64,000 bases of DNA, taken from Paenibacillus oryzisoli. GTDB lineage: Bacteria; Bacillota; Bacilli; Paenibacillales; NBRC-103111. The notes beneath the pieces are model-generated. The model had not been told where the DNA came from. It ran no database searches and worked only from the letters and a program-made list of their open reading frames with translations. Below are positions 1 to 7,955 of the stretch, piece after piece. How positions within the stretch are numbered: position 1 is the stretch's first letter; each line of letters starts with the position of its first letter. A program made the position numbers and the translations under genes. The stretch is taken from contig NZ_LYPB01000049.1 in NCBI RefSeq assembly GCF_001653565.1, positions 1 through 64,000 of the forward strand, in the 5' to 3' direction.

Positions 1-291
1 ACCAGAATGGAGGGTGTTCTTATCCAGTGGTGTTATTTATCCTGCCAACATTCCAATATTTGGCTAATCAACAGGCCTGTACTTTTTCCATCTAAATGGG
101 ATTTCGTGCGAAATTCTATTGAATTAACTACAGAAAATACAGTTATTGCTGACAAGCAGCTGATTGCAAGAAGATGCGGGAGTTGGTTCGGCTAATTTTG
201 ACGGAGAATTGAGCTAGTTGGGCATGGTGGACTTGGTGAACTAATTTGTGCTTGGGAGCTTGGTGAGGTGGTGCGCTATCCCCACAGAAAA
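1..291. other. Left edge, no gene recognised
   Basis: About 290 bases at the left edge hold no open frame with a plausible ribosome binding site or recognisable protein. A 62-codon frame on the + strand (7-195) has no good Shine-Dalgarno and no family resemblance. The stretch lies downstream of the small minus-strand gene at 328-540 and probably continues into a neighbouring gene outside the window. Confidence 0.5.
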
Positions 292-325
292 CCAAAAATC
301 CACCCCCTAGAGAGGGGCGGATCCA
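292..325 (-). terminator. Rho-independent terminator of the small Cys-rich gene
   Basis: Read on the minus strand, a GC-rich hairpin (CCGCCCCTC / AGGGGGTGG around a TCT loop) is followed by ATTTTTGG. It sits directly after the stop of the 70-residue gene, which supports that gene being real. Confidence 0.6.
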
Positions 326-327
326 AG

Positions 328-540
328 TTAATTGATTTTCCTTCGTGTCAAAATACACGGAACGCCTCTGCCGACAGCCCCGGGCTGTGACATCATGTCT
401 AGATAGCGCATTCCCCTTGCGCATGGTGTTTTGCACACCGAACAAGTGGCAGATTCAACAATTCTCATGGTGTATTGCGCACGAGATGAAATTTCCTTTT
501 TCTTCTTAACAACTTTGCCTTTACCTTTAGGTGGTGCCAT
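328..540 (-). CDS. Small Cys-rich conserved protein, 70 aa
   Basis: A 70-residue basic protein starting MAPPKGKGK. The start ATG at 540 is preceded by GGGGAGG with 7 bases spacing, a better choice than the in-frame GTG six bases upstream. The N-terminal 20 residues are Lys-rich. The C-terminal half carries a CxxCxxxC cluster (CSVCKTPC) and one more Cys near the end, an arrangement that could bind a metal (inference). No transmembrane segment or signal peptide is visible. I recognise it only as a conserved-looking hypothetical protein of Paenibacillus-type genomes; function unknown. A terminator hairpin follows the stop, and the gene appears to be monocistronic. Confidence 0.7.
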   Translation of the reverse strand: MAPPKGKGKVVKKKKEISSRAQYTMRIVESATCSVCKTPCARGMRYLDMMSQPGAVGRGVPCILTRRKIN

Positions 541-639
541 GTTCACGCCTCCCCAGCAGCTTCCTCTTCACAGTATATGAAGTCTGGGCAAAGTCGGTTC
601 GTGGCGAACACAAGCAAGTTAGAGAGACTTGTCTCGCGA

Positions 640-1515
640 TTAGTTATCTAAGGCAGTCAATAAAATCGGAACGACTTCCTCATATAGTAACGCAAAAGTT
701 TCAATCGGCAGCGGATTTACTCCTAACCCTACCTCGACTGTAAAGCCTGGTCGCCCAAAGTGCTGGATGAACCAATCCTTATACCCCGCGTCACTTCCCG
801 TGAGCTTCACAGCTTCGTACTGACTAGCTAAAGCCATTCTCACTGCAAGTGCTTCAGCTTCAGCTGGTTCATAATCACGGTAATTCCAGTAGATTTCTCT
901 CCCCTGAGTATGTAAAGCAACAACAAGCTCGAAGTCATGACACTCGGTGAATCCAGCCAATGCCGCGGCTTCTGGCTCAGATAACGGTGATTCGCCACCG
1001 TAGTCACGCTCACCTGGTCCATCATGATCTCTTCGCAGTTTCTCCTCTTCCCAATGAGCTGGGAATTGATCATTGAGGTCGACGCCCCGTATATTTGCTT
1101 TCCAATTAATAAACGATAACGAGCCTTTATTCCATGCCAATAATGCATCACGATGCGGGTGATCTTCTGGCAGTCCATGTATAACAAGTTCAACGCCATC
1201 TGGATTAACCATGGGCACAACCCACAAGGCATACTCGGACAAAATACGTCTAACATTCCGCCCCTGCCACGCGGTCCCTCTTGCATAAGCACACGCCAGA
1301 TCCTCAACAAACTGCACCAGCAAGGGTGCTGTTATCCATTCATTCGCATGCATCGCTGCATTAAAATGGATTTCTTTCGTACCGTGCCCGATACGCAGCG
1401 CATAAATGTCCTTTCCCATTACACTCTGACCAATACAAGTGGTCTGCAAAAAAGGATATATTTTGCCTAAACGATTCAACTCACTCACCAATGTCTCATA
1501 GTCATAACCCAGCAT
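640..1515 (-). CDS. M14 zinc carboxypeptidase, gamma-D-Glu-diamino acid endopeptidase-like
   Basis: A 291-residue M14 (carboxypeptidase A fold) peptidase. The zinc-binding HxxE is visible as HANEW near residue 56, the third ligand His as VALHTQG, and the general-base Glu in FTVEVGLG near the C-terminus. In Bacillales this family includes gamma-D-glutamyl-L-diamino acid endopeptidases that cut murein peptides. This version has no signal peptide and no LysM repeats, so it looks cytoplasmic and could act in recycling of wall peptides (inference). It is followed downstream on the same strand by nothing until the small Cys-rich gene, and preceded by racE/murI on the same strand, a partner that makes D-glutamate. 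Strong family match; exact substrate uncertain. Confidence 0.85.
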   Translation of the reverse strand: MLGYDYETLVSELNRLGKIYPFLQTTCIGQSVMGKDIYALRIGHGTKEIHFNAAMHANEWITAPLLVQFVEDLACAYARGTAWQGRNVRRILSEYALWVVPMVNPDGVELVIHGLPEDHPHRDALLAWNKGSLSFINWKANIRGVDLNDQFPAHWEEEKLRRDHDGPGERDYGGESPLSEPEAAALAGFTECHDFELVVALHTQGREIYWNYRDYEPAEAEALAVRMALASQYEAVKLTGSDAGYKDWFIQHFGRPGFTVEVGLGVNPLPIETFALLYEEVVPILLTALDN

Positions 1516-1615
1516 ACAATCACCCCACTGCCTTTACTTCTTTCGTATGGCTATTCTTATGATGAGGTTGCTGGAATCATGCGGCATCTCATTTGCACGT
1601 AATGAAATGAAATAA

Positions 1616-1639
1616 AAATAGACCCCTGAGGGTCTATTT
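1616..1639 (-). terminator. Terminator after glutamate racemase
   Basis: Perfect 10-bp stem AAATAGACCC / GGGTCTATTT around a 4-base loop. Read on the minus strand it runs into TTTATTTC, giving a terminator for the racemase gene that ends at 1647. It separates the racemase from the M14 peptidase. Confidence 0.85.
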
Positions 1640-1646
1640 GAACCGA

Positions 1647-2456
1647 TTAAATAATAGTTGGGACCTGCCACACGACAGGCATGAAGGCAATATATTCCTT
1701 GAGCCAGTTCTCCGCAATCTGCCGGAAAACAGTTGGCGTACCACTGCAGAAAAACTGATGAATCGGCGTTTCTTGGGATTTCGAATGCATGCCTCTCTGA
1801 GACAGGATCGTACTTATATCTCTGGCCGTCTCTTCCGCCGAAGAAATTAATGTCACTTTAGGACCCATGACTTGAGAAATGGATTCCATCAGAAATGGAT
1901 AATGGGTGCATCCCAAAATTAAACAATCGATCGGCTTATCTTTCAAGGGACTCAGGGATTGCTCCACGATGGAATGTGCACGATCACTACTATAAAGTCC
2001 TCTCTCAACGAAAGGAGCTAGTAACGGGCACGCCTCACTATAAACATGTATATCAGGCGAAATCTGCTTCAACGCCGTTTCATAGGCTTGACTGCGTATC
2101 GTTCCATCTGTGCCAATGACACCGATCATGCCGCTTTGTGTCGTTTTGATTGCTGCTCTTGCCCCTGGTGCAATCACACCTACAACAGGAATCGAGACAC
2201 GCGCACGTATGTCTTCTATCGCGACCGCGGTCGCTGTATTACAGGCAATCACAATCATTTTGGGATCAAACTGAAGTAAGTAATCTACGATTTGACGTGT
2301 AAAGTGACGAACTTCATTAGCAGGACGGGGTCCATACGGGCTCCTAGCCGTATCACCAAAATAAATGACTTTTTCATGCGGCAGCTGTTTCATGACTTCT
2401 TTTACAACAGTTAACCCTCCGACTCCGGAGTCCAGTACGGCTATCGCTTGCCCCAC
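1647..2456 (-). CDS. murI: Glutamate racemase
   Basis: A 269-residue glutamate racemase (MurI/RacE), which interconverts L- and D-glutamate for peptidoglycan synthesis in the cytoplasm. The family signatures are present in order: DSGVGGLTV at residue 9, YFGDTARSPYG near 33, the first catalytic Cys in ACNTATA near 73, and the second in GCTHYPF near 184. Length equals that of Bacillus enzymes. The start is GTG at 2456, with an AAGGA box about 11 bases upstream. The gene lies between a NodB-domain lipoprotein and an M14 peptidase on the same strand, which makes a loose cell-wall cluster, but a terminator separates it from the peptidase. Confidence 0.95.
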   Translation of the reverse strand: MGQAIAVLDSGVGGLTVVKEVMKQLPHEKVIYFGDTARSPYGPRPANEVRHFTRQIVDYLLQFDPKMIVIACNTATAVAIEDIRARVSIPVVGVIAPGARAAIKTTQSGMIGVIGTDGTIRSQAYETALKQISPDIHVYSEACPLLAPFVERGLYSSDRAHSIVEQSLSPLKDKPIDCLILGCTHYPFLMESISQVMGPKVTLISSAEETARDISTILSQRGMHSKSQETPIHQFFCSGTPTVFRQIAENWLKEYIAFMPVVWQVPTII

Positions 2457-2569
2457 ACATATCCGCTTCCTTTGCCGGTTGATGAATTGATATAAACCAC
2501 ATGGTTAGGATATGTGCGGCCAAGCTTAAAGGTACCAAGAGTACGACACAGATTTCGACCTAATCTTCT

Positions 2570-3559
2570 TTACTTTTTGGGCTGAAGCTCGGTTACAAGT
2601 CCGAACTCATAGCCTCTCTTTTTGATTTCTTTACAAATACGATCAAGTGCCTGCATGTTCTCAATGGAACCCTGATGCATTAGAATCACGTTACCCTCAT
2701 GTAAATTATTCATGATATCGTTGTAGGGATCCTCAGCACCATTCGCTCTAGGCTCCCAATCACGCATGGCCGTAGACCAGAACACAGAGGTATAGCCCAA
2801 TTCCGATACCAAACTTAAGTTATGGGGATTATAGTGACCATAAGGGAAACGGAAATAGTTGCCGACATCTTTACCGGTAATCTGCTTATACACGACTTCA
2901 AAATCCTTAATTTCCTTGCGAATTTGATCATCCGTCAAGTCATTAAAATCTGTGTGCGTCATCGTATGGTTCGCTACATAATGACCGTCTGCCACGATTC
3001 TTTTCAAATATTCCGGATTCTTCTTAATGTTGTTTCCTGTGATAAAAAAGTTCGCTTTCACGTTGTTCTCTTTGAGTGATTTCAGCATGAGATCAACTTC
3101 TATGAGCGGTCCTCCGGCATCAATAGTTAAATATACTTTCTTCCCTGTACCAACCCAGACCGCTTTCTGGTCGCTGGTAAAGGTTTTGGTTTCATGCGGG
3201 AAATCAGGAACTTGCCCTGTTTTTTTCTTCATATAGTACCAGGAATACGGTGTCCGATCCGCAGATATTGGTTTCGTTTTGGCAGGATCGGCTGTAGCTT
3301 TAGGCGTTGAACTTGGCTTCGGTGAAGCAGTTGGTGACACACTTGGAACAGCCGTTGGCTGTGGTGTTGGTGTAGGCGTTGGAGATGGTTTAACTGTTTG
3401 GGTTGGAGAAGGTGTTGGTGAAAATTTAGGGGAAATCACTGGACTGGCTGTGGCAGAGGCTTCCGTGCCGACAGGGGCCGTTAGGCTTATATCTGCACAA
3501 CCGACCAACGAAACACTCAGTACGATCAGCAGTGCAGCTTTATGGGTATGTTTAGTCAT
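2570..3559 (-). CDS. Polysaccharide deacetylase (NodB) lipoprotein with variant motif 1
   Basis: A 329-residue lipoprotein. The chosen ATG at 3559 follows AGGTG with 7 bases spacing. The N-terminus has a hydrophobic signal ending in a lipobox (SVSLVGC), then a Ser/Thr/Pro-rich linker of about 60 residues made of PSPTPTP-like repeats, then a NodB domain. Motif 2 is intact (NHTMTHTD, the HxxxH metal pair), and motif 3 appears as RFPYG. Motif 1, normally TFDDGP, reads TIDAGGP: the catalytic-base Asp is kept but the second Asp, a metal ligand, is Ala. The family removes N-acetyl groups from peptidoglycan or exopolysaccharide outside the membrane. Activity with an Ala at that position is uncertain, because PdaA-like members also vary there. 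Confidence 0.88.
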   Translation of the reverse strand: MTKHTHKAALLIVLSVSLVGCADISLTAPVGTEASATASPVISPKFSPTPSPTQTVKPSPTPTPTPQPTAVPSVSPTASPKPSSTPKATADPAKTKPISADRTPYSWYYMKKKTGQVPDFPHETKTFTSDQKAVWVGTGKKVYLTIDAGGPLIEVDLMLKSLKENNVKANFFITGNNIKKNPEYLKRIVADGHYVANHTMTHTDFNDLTDDQIRKEIKDFEVVYKQITGKDVGNYFRFPYGHYNPHNLSLVSELGYTSVFWSTAMRDWEPRANGAEDPYNDIMNNLHEGNVILMHQGSIENMQALDRICKEIKKRGYEFGLVTELQPKK

Positions 3560-3645
3560 GATATACACCTCGGTTAGGATGGATTCTTCTTCCATCCTAT
3601 TCGACAGTGAATGACAAATTACCTGCCTAACGATAGATTTTGGCG

Positions 3646-4065
3646 TTATTTTGTAGCGCGATAAGTCAAGTATTGTAGAACCGTCAGTAGGATAAACGCT
3701 GTTCCAGCCAGCATTGGAATGGTAATAAATCCAAGCCAGTTCAAATAGTCGGTATCACAAGCAATGGGACCACACCCTGTACCCGTTTCTTTGAAAACAC
3801 CCATTTGTAATAAAACATGATAGATGGAGATACAGGCTCCCCAAATCGTTAAGGGCAATACATAGATGGTTAATTTGTAATCTCTGCGCACGGATGCAAT
3901 ACCGAGAATGACAACCAATGGGTACATAAGAATACGCTGATACCAGCATAGTTTACATGGTGCATAATGCAAGATTTCAGAAAAATATAAGCTTCCAAGT
4001 GTCGCAACTAAGGCAACTAGCCATGAAATATGCATGCCGTTGTCTCTCAGCCATTTTTTTAACAA
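3646..4065 (-). CDS. bdbC: Thiol-disulfide oxidoreductase BdbC/DsbB family
   Basis: A 139-residue four-helix membrane protein of the DsbB/BdbC family, which reoxidises the extracytoplasmic disulfide-forming partner and passes electrons to quinone. The CxxC of the first loop is visible as APCKLCWYQR near residue 37, and the second Cys pair lies in the loop GTGCGPIACDTD near residue 99. The start is a TTG at 4065 with a GAGGGG box upstream; an ATG is not available nearby in frame. The usual thioredoxin-fold partner BdbD is not adjacent. Gene symbol by family resemblance. Confidence 0.88.
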   Translation of the reverse strand: MLKKWLRDNGMHISWLVALVATLGSLYFSEILHYAPCKLCWYQRILMYPLVVILGIASVRRDYKLTIYVLPLTIWGACISIYHVLLQMGVFKETGTGCGPIACDTDYLNWLGFITIPMLAGTAFILLTVLQYLTYRATK

Positions 4066-4271
4066 TGAAATCGTCCCCTCTCTTCTACCCTATTATAAAA
4101 AAATAGAAGAAAGAAGTCACGGGGTTGATTCTCCCGACCTACTAAATTCGCATTTTGCTTGCGAATCATATAAGATGTTCACATTCCACTCAGGTAATTA
4201 GTACCAATAAGTGCTACAATCGTTTCAATTTTGAGCCAATTCAATTACAATTAACATATGGAGGGATTCCT

Positions 4272-4934
4272 ATGATGAAGCAATTTGAAGGATTCGGTAA
4301 ATTTCTGGAGAGCTTGCGAGGGAAGATGTCCTTACGTGAAGCTGCCAATAAGAGCGGTCTGTCCCATGCCTATATTCGTGATTTGGAATTAGAGCGTAAC
4401 CGTTCGACGAATGAAAAGATTAAACCATCCCCTATCACACTAAAGAAACTGTCGGATGCCTATAAGTTTTCGTATACAGATCTTATGGAGAAAGCTGGTT
4501 ATCTTGAAACAGGTAACCAAGATAGTCAAGCGGGACCGCCCACTCTCCCCCTTGCTGACATCCTTTTTATAGAAATTGGATCTACCGAAATGACGTATCA
4601 TACTAGGATCGGCAATCGTACGATTCCGATGCAGTCTCTATTAGATTTCAGCCATTTCCTAGATCAACTAGAAGATCAAGGTTTCAAGAAAATGGATACC
4701 GATCTATTCGTCAATTTAACACACGTGAAGAAATATGATGCCCAAGCTGGTAAGCTATATTTCGATCCGCTTGGTGTGAGTCTGAGCGTGACGATTGCTG
4801 CCTTGCGTCAAAAGAAATACCATGAACTTATCTTACGCAGCGTCGCCTATCATGCAGGAAACGATCTTGAGTATCAATTTGAGAAGAGTCCGATTACGGA
4901 CTCTCTACTAGCCTCACTTCAACGACAAAATTAA
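4272..4934 (+). CDS. XRE-family HTH regulator
   Basis: A 220-residue cytoplasmic protein with an N-terminal Cro/C1-type helix-turn-helix: the segment from about residue 13 to 70 reads as LREAANKSGLSHAYIRDLE followed by a YKFSYTDLMEKAGYL tail typical of the domain. The C-terminal 130 residues are not recognised and may sense a ligand or oligomerise. The ATG at 4272 is preceded by GGAGGGATTCCT and is preferred over an upstream frame opening at 4155. It is monocistronic with a strong terminator, and divergent from bdbC. Target unknown. Confidence 0.85.
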   Translation: MMKQFEGFGKFLESLRGKMSLREAANKSGLSHAYIRDLELERNRSTNEKIKPSPITLKKLSDAYKFSYTDLMEKAGYLETGNQDSQAGPPTLPLADILFIEIGSTEMTYHTRIGNRTIPMQSLLDFSHFLDQLEDQGFKKMDTDLFVNLTHVKKYDAQAGKLYFDPLGVSLSVTIAALRQKKYHELILRSVAYHAGNDLEYQFEKSPITDSLLASLQRQN

Positions 4935-4944
4935 ACATTTTACA

Positions 4945-4996
4945 AAAAAAGGAGAACATTTTCAGGGAAATCTGAAACTTATTCTCCTTTCTTTTC
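4945..4996 (+). terminator. Terminator after XRE regulator
   Basis: Stem AAAAGGAGAA / TTCTCCTTT with an inner stem TTTCAG / CTGAAA, followed by CTTTTCG. It starts about ten bases after the XRE gene stop. Confidence 0.85.
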
Positions 4997-5014
4997 GTCT
5001 TACTAGGTGACAGT

Positions 5015-6181
5015 GTGGACTCCATTAGCGTTAGAGAGGATAGATGCTTAAGCATGGCTGTTCAACAATCAACTACCCGACAGACTACCTTGCAAGCACG
5101 CGTAAAGCACAAACGTTCTGCAGGCATACGCTTTATGTCGTATACACTACTTACGATTACACTCCTAGCCATTTTAGGTTTGTGCTGGTTTTTCCTTACT
5201 GCTTCGGGATCGAACCTGCGTTATATGATGGCAGACACGATTATCACCACGCAGCATCGAGATTGGGCCAAATATTTCATAGGCACATCCGAGTTGCAGA
5301 AACGTGTAGCCGCATATACGAAGAGCTTTGACGAAATGGGTACGGAGAAAGATCTAGGACTTGTAGAACTCACCCCTCTGCCATCCTACACACCTACAGA
5401 AGCTCTAGCTCCAGTCAAAAAAGATTTGGTAACCATCGAGAACATATCGGGCCCTAATTTCAAAGGTAAACTTGTTACGATTTCAGATCCTACCAAGCTT
5501 CGCATAGCTGTGCCTGAGAAAGCAGGCAAGGGGGAAAAAGTGTCTTCCATGGTCAAACGTACGGGGGCGATCCTCGGTGTGAATGGCGGGGGATTCATTG
5601 ATCCGAACTGGGAGGGCAATGGCTTTCAACCAGAAGGCGTTGTCATCTCCGGAGGCAAAATCTTTTATAATGACAAGGGCATGAACGGTACCGTACAGAT
5701 CGTTGGGATTGATAAGCAAGGCCGAATGATATCAGGCAAATACAAAGTATCTGAGCTGCTTGAAATGGGCGTCCAAGAAGCCGTTTCTTTCAGCCCTCGG
5801 TTCATCGTAAATGGTGTAGGCCAAGTCAAAAGCCAAGCGGATGGCTGGGGAATCGCACCACGCACATGCATGGCTCAAACGAAAGACGGAGCGATCCTCT
5901 TCGCGATCATTGACGGCAGACAAACGCACAGTATCGGTGCAACGCTCTATGATGTGCAAGAAATTTTCTTAGCGCATGGCGCGATTACCGCGGCGAACTT
6001 GGATGGTGGCGCTTCAACCGTATTGGTCCATAATAATGCTATTATTAATAAACCTTCAAGTGAATACGGTGAACGCTATCTCCCCACCGCATGGTTGCTC
6101 TTCGATCATCCAGAGACCGCTGATATTAAGAATGTGTGGGAAGGTCTGGATATTAGTAAAATTGATCCTTCCAAATGGTAA
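5015..6181 (+). CDS. Phosphodiester glycosidase (NAGPA-domain) membrane-anchored protein
   Basis: A protein of up to 388 residues: a basic N-terminal segment, one transmembrane helix (about residues 41-63), then an extracellular domain that matches the phosphodiester glycosidase / NAGPA family in its landmarks GVNGGGF, PEGVVISGGK, SPRFIVNG, APRTCMAQT and ANLDGGASTVLV. The family is linked to hydrolysis of sugar-phosphodiester bonds and is often annotated as exopolysaccharide biosynthesis. The GTG at 5015 has AGGTG five bases upstream; an internal ATG at 5054 (MAVQQ) is the alternative, with a weaker site, so the start is not settled. Monocistronic and closed by a hairpin. Substrate unknown. 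Confidence 0.85.
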   Translation: MDSISVREDRCLSMAVQQSTTRQTTLQARVKHKRSAGIRFMSYTLLTITLLAILGLCWFFLTASGSNLRYMMADTIITTQHRDWAKYFIGTSELQKRVAAYTKSFDEMGTEKDLGLVELTPLPSYTPTEALAPVKKDLVTIENISGPNFKGKLVTISDPTKLRIAVPEKAGKGEKVSSMVKRTGAILGVNGGGFIDPNWEGNGFQPEGVVISGGKIFYNDKGMNGTVQIVGIDKQGRMISGKYKVSELLEMGVQEAVSFSPRFIVNGVGQVKSQADGWGIAPRTCMAQTKDGAILFAIIDGRQTHSIGATLYDVQEIFLAHGAITAANLDGGASTVLVHNNAIINKPSSEYGERYLPTAWLLFDHPETADIKNVWEGLDISKIDPSKW

Positions 6182-6184
6182 ACA

Positions 6185-6228
6185 AAAGAAGCAGAGTACG
6201 CCTAGACGGTGCACTCTGCTTCTTTCTT
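6185..6228. terminator. Bidirectional terminator between convergent genes
   Basis: Stem AAGAAGCAGAGT / ACTCTGCTTCTT with T-rich runs on both strands. It closes the NAGPA gene on the plus strand and the YtxH-like gene on the minus strand. Confidence 0.88.
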
Positions 6229-6233
6229 TGGAA

Positions 6234-6599
6234 TTAACGTCCTACGATAACTAAATCTTCTGCGGCTTCCGAGGCCGCGATCTCATCTTGGACCTCGTCT
6301 TCCGATTGCGAATCTTTCCATGAGCGAACTGTTTCGACAACACTTGCTGCTGTATCCTTAGCTTTACCTACGAGATCCGTAGTTGTCGTACTTACTGTTT
6401 TAGCAGCCGCTTGCGTTTTTTGACTAACTGTCGTAGCCAACTGAACGGTTTTGTCACTAACAACAGTAGCTCCTTCTGCAATATCACTACGTAGTTCACG
6501 ACCTGATTTCGGTGCGAACAACAGCGCTGCTGCAGCCCCAACTAAACCACCTACGACTGCACCGATGAGAAGATCTTTACCTTTTTTTCCATTGGACAT
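6234..6599 (-). CDS. ytxH: YtxH-family general stress protein
   Basis: A 121-residue protein with the YtxH domain: a GKDLLIGAVVGGLVGAAAA glycine/alanine-rich membrane helix followed by LLFAPKSGRELR, then a long polar, Ala/Thr/Ser-rich tail predicted helical. In Bacillus the family belongs to general stress operons. The ATG at 6599 is preceded by AAGGAG with about 10 bases spacing; the longer frame upstream overlaps the preceding gene and is unlikely to be used. It follows the DUF948 gene by 14 bases, reproducing the ytxG-ytxH operon order known from Bacillus subtilis. Biochemical role not established. Confidence 0.88.
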   Translation of the reverse strand: MSNGKKGKDLLIGAVVGGLVGAAAALLFAPKSGRELRSDIAEGATVVSDKTVQLATTVSQKTQAAAKTVSTTTTDLVGKAKDTAASVVETVRSWKDSQSEDEVQDEIAASEAAEDLVIVGR

Positions 6600-6613
6600 G
6601 TGATATCCACTCC

Positions 6614-7060
6614 TTATTGATCTGATTTCGCACTCCGCTGCGCCTTCCATCTCTGCCATAGCTCATACCCTGTGGTTGCCCATTCCATGATGTCGTAGAT
6701 ACGCTTCTGGTGCGTATGTACGACCTTTTCCGCACCTAGTAAGGAATCGTTCATCATCCGTGAGGCTTTGCTTAGTAGGGAAGCAACTTCCCCGACTGCC
6801 TTTCCTGCCTTTTCAACCGATTGCATACTTGGCTCTAAAGCAAGAACTTGCAAATGTACCTCTTCCGTAAGCTGCCCTAATTGCTTCATTAGATTCTCCG
6901 CGTGCTCTGTCGTATGGACAACTCCCTGCTTAACTTCAATAACCGTGTCCCCTAACAAGCGAAGCGTTCGCGTAGCTGTAATGAGCATTCGAACGATAAA
7001 AACAATGAGCACTAAACAAGCAACTGCCAAGCTGACGATACTAATCTCACTCCATGTCAT
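6614..7060 (-). CDS. ytxG: DUF948 (YtxG-like) protein
   Basis: A 148-residue protein with one N-terminal membrane helix (about residues 5-27) and a long amphipathic helical region containing repeated EVKQG/EHAENLMKQLG-type heptads, typical of DUF948. The ATG at 7060 is placed 8 bases after GGAGG; a GTG nine bases upstream overlaps that site. It is the first gene of a two-gene operon with ytxH. In Bacillus subtilis this pair is stress-induced (sigma-B/sigma-H); I could not find a convincing sigma-B promoter here. Confidence 0.85.
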   Translation of the reverse strand: MTWSEISIVSLAVACLVLIVFIVRMLITATRTLRLLGDTVIEVKQGVVHTTEHAENLMKQLGQLTEEVHLQVLALEPSMQSVEKAGKAVGEVASLLSKASRMMNDSLLGAEKVVHTHQKRIYDIMEWATTGYELWQRWKAQRSAKSDQ

Positions 7061-7240
7061 GTAGGTCACCTCCGATGAGCTGAAAGCTGTGAGAATTGAT
7101 GCGGCTTCTAGACGAATGCCTATGAATTACTACAGTATAGGTAGGTAGGGCTTGTTTTGACACAAACGGATTGGAAAAATTTCTGGAACCTGTCATAATA
7201 AACAACAAATACTTAGGAATTGATTTGGGGGAATCCGGAA

Positions 7241-7876
7241 ATGAACCGAGAACAAGGCATACAAGAAATTGAACATACACGGATCGTGGCAATCGTTCGA
7301 GGCGTGAAGGAAGATCACATTCTGTCTGTTGCTGAGGCACTTCACCAAGGTGGAGTCACCGTTATGGAAGTAACGCTAAACACGCCTGGTGCACTCTCTA
7401 TGATCTCGAACCTACAAAAGCAATGGGGAGATCGCATGTTCATAGGAGCCGGCACTGTACTGGATCTGGAGGACGCCAAACAAGCTGTTGCTGCCGGAGC
7501 TGCTTTCCTGGTTACTCCGAATTTGGATGAAGAGGTCATCCGTTGGTCAAAACAAGAGGGGATTCCGATCTTCCCTGGTGCGATGACGCCAACCGAAGTT
7601 GTGAAAGCATGGAAAGCCGGGGCTACCGCCGTTAAAATATTCCCAAGCGCAAGCCTAGGCTTGCCTTACATCAAAGAATTGATGGGACCTTTGGATACCA
7701 TTCCTATGATTGCTGTAGGTGGCGTAACCGAAGATAATATCAAGCAATTCCTGGGCGTTGGCTGCTATGGCTTAGGCATTGGCGGCTCGCTCATCAACCT
7801 GAAAGAGATTGAAGCTGGCAATTTCGGCTGGATCACGGATAAGGCGGTTCAATTGCTCGCGGCAGCGCGTGCATAA
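7241..7876 (+). CDS. eda: KDPG/KHG aldolase
   Basis: A 211-residue class I aldolase (2-dehydro-3-deoxyphosphogluconate aldolase / 4-hydroxy-2-oxoglutarate aldolase). Landmarks in order: IVAIVRG at the N-terminus, the catalytic Glu in MEVTLNTPGA, FIGAGTVL, TPNLDEEV, FPGAMTPTE, the Schiff-base Lys in AVKIFPS near residue 128, and AVGGV. It cleaves KDPG to pyruvate and glyceraldehyde-3-phosphate. The ATG at 7241 follows GGGGGAA. No kinase (kdgK) or uronate gene lies next to it, so its sugar pathway is not shown by context. Confidence 0.93.
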   Translation: MNREQGIQEIEHTRIVAIVRGVKEDHILSVAEALHQGGVTVMEVTLNTPGALSMISNLQKQWGDRMFIGAGTVLDLEDAKQAVAAGAAFLVTPNLDEEVIRWSKQEGIPIFPGAMTPTEVVKAWKAGATAVKIFPSASLGLPYIKELMGPLDTIPMIAVGGVTEDNIKQFLGVGCYGLGIGGSLINLKEIEAGNFGWITDKAVQLLAAARA

Positions 7877-7900
7877 ATAATAACGTTGTCGATACATAAG

Positions 7901-7937
7901 GAAACGGAGCTCGCGAGGGATCGCGGCTCCGTTCTTT
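7901..7937 (+). terminator. Terminator after eda
   Basis: Stem ACGGAGC(T)CGCGA / TCGCGGCTCCGT followed by TCTTT. It lies between the convergent eda and htrA-like genes. Confidence 0.82.
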
Positions 7938-7955
7938 AGTGTCTATGTGAACTAT

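Noticed and set aside
7..195. 62-codon ORF at the left edge
   Set aside because: No Shine-Dalgarno, no recognisable protein features.
3279..3614. 111-codon plus-strand Gly/Val-rich ORF
   Set aside because: It is the complement of the Ser/Thr/Pro repeat linker of the NodB lipoprotein.
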